Positions 1-9,986 of a stretch of 64,000 nt of DNA are shown piece after piece. The DNA comes from Antedon mediterranea (taxonomy: Eukaryota; Echinodermata; Crinoidea; Comatulida; Antedonidae). The stretch's first letter is position 1; the number at the start of each line of letters is the position of its first letter. The notes under the pieces were generated by a model. The model made no database searches. It saw only the letters and a program-made list of their open reading frames with translations, and had not been told where the DNA came from. The DNA lies in NCBI RefSeq assembly GCF_964355755.1, contig NC_092672.1, positions 12,954,501 to 13,018,500 on the forward strand, in the 5' to 3' direction. A program made the position numbers and the translations under genes.

Positions 1-1003
1 GTCATCTGTATATCTGTCTTGTGCACATATTCTAACGTTTTGTCGGTTTGTTTCAGTGTTTAATAGTACATACAGTAGTTGACCGGTTTCCGTTGCTTGT
101 GTCATTTAGCGCATCGCGCAGATAGATATTTAGTGGGTCTTCATTTATTGTACACATACGTTTATGTATGATCTAATTGAAGCCTAGTTATTAAATTTAA
201 CAAAAATGTTATCAAAATAATACATACGAAAGTATGGTGAAATTGTAAAACAGGAAAAAAAAGTAGAACCAAATTACCATGACCGTGGCTGGGGACTGTA
301 TTCCCCTTCCCCGCAATATTTATATTGGAAGTAACTCGTTTCGTTTGTACCTGGGGTAATTTAACACATGTTGTATTTTATGAAAGACGTCGTCAATTAT
401 AAGTTGCTGTACGCGTATCCCGCTAATATCCTGGCCTGAATGTTTGTATATTTTGTTATGTAATTTAAAAAACAAAGTGTGGTCATGGTAATAACGACAA
501 AGTTGACTGAAGTAATTCAATTAAACGACTCCTTGAATAATCGTAATTTGTTCTCCCGTGAAACTGTCTCGCTGCATTCTTTACTATGTGTGTACGTCTC
601 CGTACACTATCCCACACAAACCGCTTTGTTGAGCCCCCAATACCATCAACAGGTCCCTTTCCATAGGAAGTCGCAAAAAAAGACCACTTGATTTTGAAAC
701 TGTGCTCTTTTTCAAGGGCTTCAATTGCAGCAGCTACAAACTTGTTTTTGAACTGGGAACGTGGGCCATCTGACCATAAACTTCAAACTTCAGTTTTAAC
801 TTCTGATGGGAGGTCTTCCAGGGCTCTGTCTATGTAAGTGACCAGTGTCTCTTTTGAATGAGTTAAACTATCAGAGACTAAACAACTTGAATGTATCTTG
901 CCTGTGTGCCAATTAGCTACAGTAAACAGAGTGATTTGATGTTTGTATACATTATTTGTAGGCTACTTAAATTAGACCTACTGTATATGTATAACCAAAA
1001 TTA
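1..1003. other. No supported gene
   Basis: Reading frames here are short (up to 70 codons) and show no recognisable domain. No RNA gene or terminal repeat was seen. Confidence 0.5.
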
Positions 1004-1160
1004 AAATCCTAATCTTGGCTTGGAGGCAGGAATCTAATTCTCAATGAATTGTACTGAGTGAATTAACTTAATAAAGAACTGCACTCTATAGAATGAGCAG
1101 TAATAGAAGAATAAAGAACCTTGAAGAGGAGGTGTACAAGTTGAGGAAGAGGATGAAGAA
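1004..1160 (+). pseudogene. Coiled-coil fragment of a repeated gene, copy 1
   Basis: A non-coding lead-in (about 1009-1062) is followed by a short charged helix-like segment containing RRIKNLEEEVYKLRKRMKKL. Both the lead-in and the helix recur at 20470-20780, where the helix reads RRIRNLEKEVQHLRKRI. The second copy continues into a BEN-like segment; this one runs into stops and poly-T after about 1165. I read it as the stump of a mobile or duplicated coiled-coil gene. No function can be given. Confidence 0.4.
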
Positions 1161-1256
1161 ACTGGTTTTTTTTACAAATTTTTTGCAGCAATTGTTAGCT
1201 ACTTTTACTATGTATGAAATTACAGCTGGATTTGATTGGATAATATGAATAGAATA

Positions 1257-1455
1257 ATAGTTCATGAATTTTTTTCAATGATAATTCATGAATTTTATTA
1301 TTTTCAGTAATAATTCATAAAAACTAAATCATTAACAATCTATGATTTTAATTCAATAATATTCATGAATTTGATTCAAAATTATTTAATATTCCTAATA
1401 AATCATGAATTAATAGAGAATAGAAATCATGAATTATTATTGAATAAAATTCCTG
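1257..1455. repeat. Degenerate ATTCATGAAT palindrome array
   Basis: The palindrome ATTCATGAAT and one- or two-base variants recur about eight times in 200 bp, separated by A/T-rich spacers of irregular length. No coding sense is seen. It looks like a minisatellite grown from a palindromic core. Confidence 0.55.
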
Positions 1456-3380
1456 AAATACAATTGGATCTGTGGATAGATACTACCACAAACAAGGGTT
1501 CAAAGATGAAATCAGGATGGAAAGGTATCAGTAAGTAGAGTTAGGACATCTCTTCATGCAAGAAGGGTCATAATAAACATCCCTACAAGACTGTTTCTAG
1601 ATGGGCACGGAGTTCAATTTCTAGAAGATGCATGAATGAATTTGTCTGTGACCCATTCAATTTTGACAAGAGGATGTACTTCGACGTCATTGCATACATT
1701 TGAAAAGGAACTAATCCGGGGGAGGGGGGGGGGGGGGGCTCAGAGTATATTCTTGGCAGACGGGAATTAAACAGTCTAAAGGCATCAATTTTTTTATACA
1801 TCATGATGACAATCTCTGTAAAATTCACAGAAATCTATAGAGAGAAATTACAATTTGTTATATTAAGGAAACTTAAAAACTAAAAAATCAAGTATTAGGT
1901 CAATTGGTCAAAGGGTAAAAAGTCGAGTGGACAAGGCATGATGGTTGGCTGCAATTCACTAAAACTTGCTCAAAACAGAAGATGTGCTTGCTGTAATGGA
2001 AATTAATGGTTACAATGGGACGAGGATTGCAGAAACTTGATGATAACGTAATAACTTTGAACATCATCATCGATCAATAATTATAGTAATAAACATAAAT
2101 ATTATTAAAGGCGTATAGTACAGTATTACAATCTTAAAAATGAAATGATCAACAGCAAAATTAATTAGTCGATCCTTTATATCAACAGATGTCTTCCGTA
2201 GCAGTTTATATTCTTTCAACACCAATGCTACATAGTGACCATTTATTTTGTTTCACTATGGACAAAAACTTTGAGGTGTATGAAACCACCATTCCAAAAA
2301 TCTACAACAAAAAAACCTAATGCATACTATATCCATTTAAGCGATAATTCGTATGTCCAGAATTTTACCACCCTCCAGAACATAGCATGTCAGAGACTTT
2401 AGTTTTACCAGCAAAAAGGAGAATTAGCTTAAAGGCCACAATAGCTGAGGTGCAGTATTAATTGTATTTATATAGATTCCCATTAACTTTTTTTAAACTA
2501 ATAAGGTCATATGCATAAAATATATTGAGCATAAGAAAATGAAAGTATTACACATCACATCCTTACAGGTTTTTCCAATCAGAGAGGGAAGTGGCTGGAA
2601 AAGGCGGGATATCTTTCTTGCAGACGGCGACGACAGACAGTCAAAAAAATTAAATGTAAGCTGTGGGGCTGCCACAGCGAAATGATAACCGATGCAAACA
2701 TTGGCAATACCGTGACATTCAGCAACGTAGAAATCGAGATCTACAATGACGTACAACAAGTGAAGTCTTTAGATTTAACAATTGTAAACGTAAGAACTTA
2801 ATTATCAAATACTGTATGTTAACTTTGAATCACAATGACTAAGGCAGAAAATAGGAAATTTCAATGTCAATAATACAAATAACTGTAATGTTTTATTTAC
2901 AATTAGGAAGAGCAAATTCAGAGAACTTGGGTCCTGGTGCTGTTGGAATGGAGTGATATCTTAAGAAGATCTATGGTATTTACCTAATTCATACCAACAA
3001 AATAAAAAAATGTTGGCCTATTATATTATAATGTTGGCACATTATCATTATTGTATTTTTAAAATACTTTTGCAGAGCTTAATGTCAAAATGTACAGAAA
3101 AATTGAGGAAATCAAAGCCAGGGGTATTCAACTGGAAGATGATATTTGTAAAATAAAGGTAGTAGTAAGTTTGAGTTATTATTATTATTTATCAGGTTTG
3201 ATAAGGCAGCACTGTCATATCAGCTGATATTGGTTATTGATTTTTTATGACATTTTAATTATTGAGACACGGTTCCTAGCAACATATGACCAGAAAGAAA
3301 TAGGGGGAACCGTTCGGGAGATTTTAAAGGCCTGCATAGTGACAGCATCTTCACAGTGAAGTCAACAAAGCTGATGTTTC
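1456..3380. other. No supported gene; G-run
   Basis: Mostly unique A/T-rich sequence. A G homopolymer interrupted once lies at about 1720-1738. A short exon-like charged segment at 3075-3157 ends at a GT (IEEIKARGIQLEDDICKIK) but has no recognisable family. Confidence 0.4.
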
Positions 3381-3381
3381 A

Positions 3382-3475
3382 ACCATGCTAAACAGATACC
3401 CAGAACTCTTTACCAACAAAATTGGAAAGTTGAATGGTGTAAAAGGCTGTGATAAATTTGTGCAAAGTGGGGAAT
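3382..3475 (+). pseudogene. Possible Ty3/Gypsy pol linker fragment
   Basis: A short open segment reads MLNRYPELFTNKIGKLNGVK before a stop. A 'YPELF...GKL.G' string is typical of the linker between protease and reverse transcriptase in Gypsy-type pol genes. Nothing on either side extends the match, so this is a weak call from motif memory alone. Confidence 0.3.
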
Positions 3476-4487
3476 AAAAAATCACAGAATAACATTTTCT
3501 GAAATGAATGCGGAAATCACCATAAAAGAGCTGCTTTCAAAAAATTAAAATAGACATGGTTTCACAATTCCCATTAGATTATATGCACTTGGTTTGTTTA
3601 GGTATAATGAAACGACTTTTACATATTTGCAAACTAAATTAGGAAGGCGCAAAGTTGATAATATCATTTTTTATTTTTCCATGTAGGAATAAGAATATTA
3701 TGTAGTCCTTTGATGTGCATGAAGTACTGTAGCTATGCAGAACAAATCATTCGTAACATAACAATTTAAAAAATATGACCAGAATAGATCATTCATAAAA
3801 AAAAAAAAAAAAAAGAAATCGATAATGATAAATATTTTGTTCATAATACGTTGTGATTTTAGGTATTAGGGGTACGTTCAGTTTGGTCCTTTTTTCTGAC
3901 CATTTTCTTAGTTTTAGATCAAAAGACGATGACAGCATTAACCAAATTGTAATACTCACTTATGTAGCACAGTTGTCTTATGGCTATTTTTGGCAAAACC
4001 TTACTTTATTTTTAATGAAGACGGAGCACTGTTTATACGGTTGCTAACTCATGATGCGCCCTCAAACTATCAACATATAACTATTTTAAGATAGTAGCTA
4101 GAAAACGAAACTTCAAGAATATGACAATGTATGCTAAATGTCACCAATTCAATGACATTTTGGTTGTAATGAACCTGCAGACTTGCACCCATTGTTTTGA
4201 TACTACACAAAAACAATAAATATCAATATATATTATATTTTAGTGAAGCATGTTACAAATTCAAGCAAAACGGTCAGCACTGGAGGCAAAGGAGTTTTGA
4301 CAAAGTTCAACAACCGAATCCGATAAGGAAAAATAAGAAGAAGAAACGGGCGCTTCCAAAACTGCCCAGATGAGGCTGCTTTTAAATGCCAAGAGTAATA
4401 TCATGAACATATTATCATAGTCGGACGATGAAGTCGGTTTAAATGATATGACTTACTTTTAAAAGATAAAAAATTGCAGAAAAGTGA

Positions 4488-5075
4488 TTGGAGAATCCAC
4501 CATACCATAGAGACAATGGCGGCTTCGAGAATTATATGCCAACTGCGGCGGCTAACACTAACTCAAATTTGAACACGCGACTGCAGCCATGTATATGGCC
4601 TTGTTTTGACCCATTGATTTTAGACTATGAAATAAAGTTTTGTAATTCACCATGTCGGGATCGGGTTGCCGAATTGGATTACCTATCTCGATCTGGCAAG
4701 TTCCGAAACCTGATGGGGATGCAGAAGATGTTAATTAAAGATGTGATTATGGATATTTTTTATATCTTGCAGATTGTTAATGGCTATAAAGAAAAGAGTT
4801 ATGCTGATGGACTGGGCAGACCAGGTGGAAGAGGAATTTATTTGCTCACCTGCCCATGCCCAGCTAACTTTCTACAGGACACCAGGGGTCGGCCTGTTAT
4901 TTACATATCAATTCCAGCATTGCATATTTCCCTTTGGCTTTTCAAGAAAATGTATGATTTACTTGATATAGAAATACACAGCCTTGATGTCATAACATGT
5001 ATGTTAATTTCCTTTTTGATGAAAAATTTTTCAAAGTTAATACCAATTCCAATAATTATTTATTTTTCAGAGTAA
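4488..5075 (+). CDS. Unrecognised open reading frame (195 codons)
   Basis: An open frame with an N-terminal Asn/Pro-rich part, a Cys-containing middle (PCIWPCFDPLILDYEIKFC) and a hydrophobic C-terminal third. I do not recognise a family. The C-terminal half is A/T-rich and low in complexity, so the frame may be partly fortuitous. It may be a shared exon of a decayed mobile element, given the surroundings, or simply chance. Confidence 0.2.
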   Translation: MENPPYHRDNGGFENYMPTAAANTNSNLNTRLQPCIWPCFDPLILDYEIKFCNSPCRDRVAELDYLSRSGKFRNLMGMQKMLIKDVIMDIFYILQIVNGYKEKSYADGLGRPGGRGIYLLTCPCPANFLQDTRGRPVIYISIPALHISLWLFKKMYDLLDIEIHSLDVITCMLISFLMKNFSKLIPIPIIIYFSE

Positions 5076-5880
5076 ACATCTAGCATCATAGGGTGCATTA
5101 TACGCTATTACACGCATATTCAACACGCTTCTGAAAAGTGTGTTGTATAACAACCAAGAGATTCCGTGTAATGAGATTTTAATTGTGCAAAAGGCAACAA
5201 AACATCAAACAGTGCGCATTCAGATAATCGTCACCGGAACAGATTATATGTAACCAGTGGCAGTCTCATCAGTAGAATTTCTAGTTAATATTACTTACAG
5301 ATTATCTTCTACAAGGGTGGCATGCAAGTGAGAATGAAATGTTGCCATTTCTTCGCCATCTTTCACCCTGCTGCCTGCACGTTGTACAGCCTAAAATTAA
5401 TGACAATGAGTTGAAACGACAGTGCCAGACATGCCCTAATAAGTATTTGGGGCCAATACAAAATACAAAGCGGCTTAAATAGTTCAGTATATGCGGAGGT
5501 AACTGAAAAACTTACAGAAACAGGTTTCAAATTTACTTCAAAGCCGGTTAAAAACAAATGAAAAAACTTACGGCGCCAATACATGTCGGCTAAAGACAAA
5601 ACAACAAGTCCACCTACCGACTGGGTTTTTTTTCTCCCAGAAATGGATGAGATTTTGGAGATAGGCCAGTAAGCAAACCTAAAGAAATCCGTGACACGAT
5701 GGACGGAACTGACTTTCGACCTGAAAGTAATCTGTTTTTTATATTAACAAGTTTTTTTTACGGTAGGCCTAGGCTAGCTACTGTTACAGGCCTAGGCCTT
5801 AGGCCTAGTAAAACTAACTCTTTCTCTCTCACTTGTTTTATTTAATTACGATTGTTTGATTATAGTATATACAATATTTG
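5076..5880. other. No supported gene; CTAGGCCT-rich stretch
   Basis: No domain was found. Positions 5762-5812 carry clustered GGCCTAGG/CTAGGCCT palindromic words that recur in many intergenic parts of this window. Confidence 0.4.
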
Positions 5881-5898
5881 TGCTTAAATTCTTTTTAG

Positions 5899-6195
5899 AA
5901 CAAGTAGACCAAACGTGCACCATGGCTGAACATGATGGAGGAGGTGAAAATGTTACTGTTCACCAAAATTCTCAAATGATCCTGAATCTTAATCTACCAC
6001 CTGCTCCACCAGTATTTCGACTTCTCAGACAGATAGCAGTATGAAAAGGAGCATTATGCCATTGAAAGAAGAAGAAGTAACAATTAACATTGGGTTTAAG
6101 CAATTAAAAAACGGAATGCTCAAAGCTGTTAGAGGGAAACGACTACCGATTAGGTTGCCCAAGGTGGCCACATATCCGATTGGTTCGATCGAGTG
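5899..6195 (+). pseudogene. Frameshifted remnant with LKAVRGKRLPIRLPK motif
   Basis: An AG acceptor (TTCTTTTTAG) precedes a start-containing segment (MAEHDGGGENVTVHQNSQ...). After a one-base frame change near 6025 the reading continues as MKRSIMPLKEEEVTINIGFK and LKAVRGKRLPIRLPK. The 'INIG.....LK.VRGK.LP.R' pattern resembles a segment I have seen in uncharacterised multi-copy invertebrate proteins, some annotated as G2/M-phase E3-ligase-like. That link is weak. The frame change and the lack of downstream coding sequence point to a dead copy. Confidence 0.25.
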
Positions 6196-6199
6196 TATA

Positions 6200-7700
6200 T
6201 ACTTATAGTATAGTGTGCTGATTGATATTCGCTTATCTATTAAAGTTAAAGTGTATATATCTACGTAAAGCATGCGTCTGATCAACAGCTAATAGCCGAA
6301 CCAAACACCATGAACTTTAATGAGTTAATTTGTGAGATACGCTTGTGGGCAAGAGCGGACTGAAAAGAAGCATCTGTCCCCTGTTCAAACTCAAGAGTGC
6401 CTGTCCTATAGAGAGAAAATGATGAAATGAAAGAAGTTATTCAACCTTAAGTCAAATGATTGAACAATGAAGTGGGCGCCCTAAACGCGCTTTGGGAGGC
6501 CCAGAGTTTTGAAATAAAATTGAGGTGAGGAATTGGAAAACAAGTAATGGTAATAAAATGATCGTTTTCAAGACAAGAAGGATGGCAGTTACATACAGAC
6601 AATTTATGGCTCAGTGAGAGGCGGTAGTTAAGAACAAAAATGCTTTTTTTTATGGTTCCGCATGTTTCCTAACAAATAGCATGTCTTAACTAGTTGGCAG
6701 GCATGGTCTATGTTTTCTTGGAAAACAAATGCTGTATAATCTTACAGTTTATTACAAATTCACCAAATAGATTTCCGTTTAGCATATGTTAGCTTGATTT
6801 TAAATTATTGTAATGTAATGATATACATTTATAATTTAGAAATCAACCTTAGTATTAGAAGCCAACTAAGTTCATGAACTTGGCCCAGAAAGACTAGTGG
6901 AGAAATTATCCAGATATTTTAATGTCCATTTAGTTCACAATTAAATCCCAAAAGTAAACAGTTCATTTGACCTCCCTAACCGTTCCCATCATAAAACAAT
7001 TTATATTGACAGTTTTAAGAAAAGATTCAACAGGGCCAATTCATCATTGTAACCTCACCAGATAAGATCAATCACTCCTACTTAAACACCCCTGGATCAA
7101 CTTAGGACCAATCAGTAACCTCTAAGATGACCTAATGACATATACTAATGAACCAAAGCCAATATACCCCAACGTTTCAGAAGAGCCCAGACACACCCCC
7201 TGGCGCATATACCCATGTGGTCCTTCGTCAGTATCCATCCAGACCCACACCTTACCGACACTTCTCCAGAAGCACACCTACATAACATAACACTATATTA
7301 CATATTACAAATTTTATAAGGAACAGAGTGAGCAAACAGAATTAACAAGAAGACAAGAAACAAATAAAAGCAAGACAAAATTGATGAAAATACACATGTG
7401 ATACATTATTGAATTCTACATAGTTTGACAAAACAACGAACAAAATCGGCCGATTTTTAGCAGAAAAAAAAACAATTTTAAGGTAAGGTAATCAATTAAA
7501 AATGAAATTTCATTTATAAGGAACAGGGGAATCAATGAAACCCTCATAAAATGAAATAATGATATTAAATTGACTTAGGAAAGAGCCAGAAATAGTCCAG
7601 TCAGACCTATTTTGGCATCGGCAAGGCCTACAGTATTTATTTTGTCAATTGCTGAATTGACTTGATTTGGTCATTCGTTCCTCGTTAATGTTAGGAATAT
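6200..7700. other. No supported gene
   Basis: A/T-rich sequence without a persuasive coding segment or terminal repeats on either strand. Confidence 0.4.
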
Positions 7701-7960
7701 TGTTAGTTAGGATCTCCTTAATGGCGCAAGACAGAAATCGTTCGAAGTCAGCCTGTTATTAGAGTTAAAGATAGAACAGCAGGTCGTAGACGCACTCGGA
7801 GACAGTTTCGATACACACCATCACAAGTATTAAACTATCAAGCATCAGTTCCAGCAGTAGTAGATCTGGCAATTACAAATGAAGCACCCATACCAGATAC
7901 AGACACACCCAGCCTGCCACATACTACTGAACATTATAATGGAAACGGAAAGAAGTAAAT

Positions 7961-8122
7961 GAATGGCAAGATCTACGTAATGTGTTGAATGAAACTATTA
8001 TCAGCAACTGGGCCCCAATTTCGAATGCAAATTGCAGTTCATGTGGTGCTGATTTTAATAATATACATTTTTTCCGATGTTTGGACTGTGATTCCAAAGT
8101 ATATTTCAGTCAGTCATGTTTG
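7961..8122 (+). pseudogene. KDZ-transposase-like CxC zinc-binding fragment
   Basis: An open 54-codon stretch begins EWQDLRNVLNETIISN and contains CSSCGADF followed by FFRCLDCDSKV and a further Cys. The order 'W..LR......C..C.....RC.DC' is the pattern of the N-terminal CxC zinc-binding domain in KDZ-type (Kyakuja/Dileera/Zisupton) transposases. No catalytic domain follows in frame; downstream reading is interrupted by stops. The upstream segment (7743-7955) is also open and basic then Pro/Thr-rich, which fits an N-terminus. Likely a dead fragment. Confidence 0.35.
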
Positions 8123-8984
8123 CTGGTGACAAACCGAACGTGAAGAATTTTCTTCACATTCCTGAAATTTGGAAAGTAAGTAAAAATCCACACAGCCAAC
8201 ACAAAAGTTTGACACTGGTAAATTTGGACAGTTAGTAAGCACATCTGTCAGCCAGCAAATTTGCTTTATAAATGTGTCACATAATCTGCCGGGATTTCTT
8301 TGATTTGACATTAGTATGAAACCCTTATGGTTTACCAATCAGACGTTAAAATTATGACTCAGGACATGCAAATTGTGGCATATGCACTTGGAGAATTGTT
8401 ACAGCCTTTGATGATAAAGGTGTGTTACTAGTTTGGAGACTTAAATGCAAGACAAATTCCATATTTCCCCTACTCAATGTTAAAAAATATGAATCCTAAT
8501 TGTGGAAACAAACAATATATCTACTGTTTGTGATTACAGATTGGTAAAACTTTTTCAATAAAATATTTTTTTTAGGTAGATGTCACCAACTGAATATACA
8601 GTTCTGTACATGTGAAGATGAACTGGTAACGTTACTAAAACTGAGGCTCTGGTCAGCCAAACCCAAAAATGTAAAAGAAGCCTATTCATTAATTTCCTCA
8701 GATGGATGGAAATTCTTCATCTGGAATGTCAAGTTGCTGCTAAGAATGTGAAGCAGTTAACATAAAGAATGACCTTATACAGCCTTTTGAGGTAGGCAAG
8801 AATTAGTTATCCTAAATACACAATTTACTAATAATAGTGTTCTTCAAAAAGCACAAGGTGCTTAAATTGGAGGTTCTACTGTATTTCTAATTGTAATACA
8901 AATCTCCTTATTAATCTTACCCTTTTATATATTTCAGGTTAATTGCTTGAAAGAATTAATGAAAAAAGAAATATGTGTGTCCTG
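8123..8984. other. No supported gene; left flank of the DNA transposon
   Basis: Short exon-like pieces but no recognisable domain. The sequence ends at the CATG that borders the transposon. Confidence 0.4.
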
Positions 8985-8988
8985 CATG
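8985..8988. repeat. Candidate target-site duplication CATG (left)
   Basis: CATG directly before GGGTCATTCC. The same four bases follow the right end. Because CATG is palindromic, it may instead belong to the inverted repeat. Confidence 0.5.
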
Positions 8989-9507
8989 GGGTCATTCCAT
9001 CTCAGTTCACCCAAAAAAAATGGAATTTTAAACCCTACCTCTTCCAATTTTGATGAAATTTGGTATATGGGTGATTCATAGCAATTAAAGCCAAAATTTC
9101 AAATTTTAACTTTATCGGACCAACGGTTTTCGAGATATCGCAATTTCAATTTTCGGTTTTTACGCAAAAAAGGGCGCGGCCGCCACGTTTTAAAGAGCTG
9201 TATATCGGGAACTATAGGTTCGATTTTAAAAACAAAGGTATTTTTGTAAAGGGGAGACCATAAGGAATCTAAATATACTAATTGTGTGTGTTTTATGTTA
9301 ATTTTAAGTTGAATAAAACTTTGACATATATTTTGACCTTGAAATTGACCCCGTGGAACACGCCCGATTTGTTGGTGACTATCACGAAAAATGTAGACAT
9401 ACGTGTCAACTACAACATATAACAAAATTGGAGGGGTTTTTTTGTTTGTTTCCATGAAATTACAATTTGAAGTTGACATACCTCTTCCTTTTAGTGTATT
9501 TTTGGTG
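8989..9507 (+). repeat. Left terminal inverted repeat (~519 bp)
   Basis: Reverse complement of 12711-13220 with scattered substitutions and a few indels, the largest near 9008-9028. It contains a GCGGCCGC word at about 9177-9184. The open frame on the minus strand inside it is a by-product of the repeat and is not annotated as a gene. Confidence 0.9.
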
Positions 9508-9771
9508 TTGTTATACTTATACACAGTGTGAACACTAACTGTTAAGGTGTCTTATTGTTACGCTTTCTCATCAGGCCCACTTAAACAGTAGATATATTTT
9601 GATATGAGAAATACTGGGTAACTCACATACTTTTCAAATCAATTTTGACACATAGTTTAGTGTCCTTACTATGTTGTGATGGATAGCAATTACAAAACAT
9701 CAATCAACATTCCTAATCTAAGGAATTAGGGTGAGTACAATGCTGTAATTGCATTTTTTAGACAGTTTGAC

Positions 9772-9872
9772 CACAGAAACTGGACAAGCTGCAGCATTTT
9801 ATATTTTCTTACTATTCAACACTAAAGACAAGAAAAAAGTTTATTTTTTTAAAGTTTATGCCTCAGAGAAAT
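9772..9872 (+). CDS. Possible 5' exon of the transposase gene
   Basis: Open sequence after a CATTTTTTAG acceptor-like site, ending at a good donor (AAAT|GTAAGT, about 9871). The next acceptor-like site is TATTGCAG at about 10009, inside the start of the long frame. If both are used, the first Met at 9987 is not the true start. Only transcript data can decide. Confidence 0.25.
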
Positions 9873-9986
9873 GTAAGTACTTATTATACTGTAGACTAGA
9901 ATGTAGATTAGGCACATACAGTATGCATGATGAATTTTACCAGATACAGTAATAGTTGCTTTATGGCCAAGTTTCAAAATTGAAGT

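Noticed and set aside
9099-9524. 141-codon minus-strand open frame
   Set aside because: It lies almost wholly inside the left inverted repeat, and the equivalent stretch in the right repeat is not conserved as protein. A by-product.
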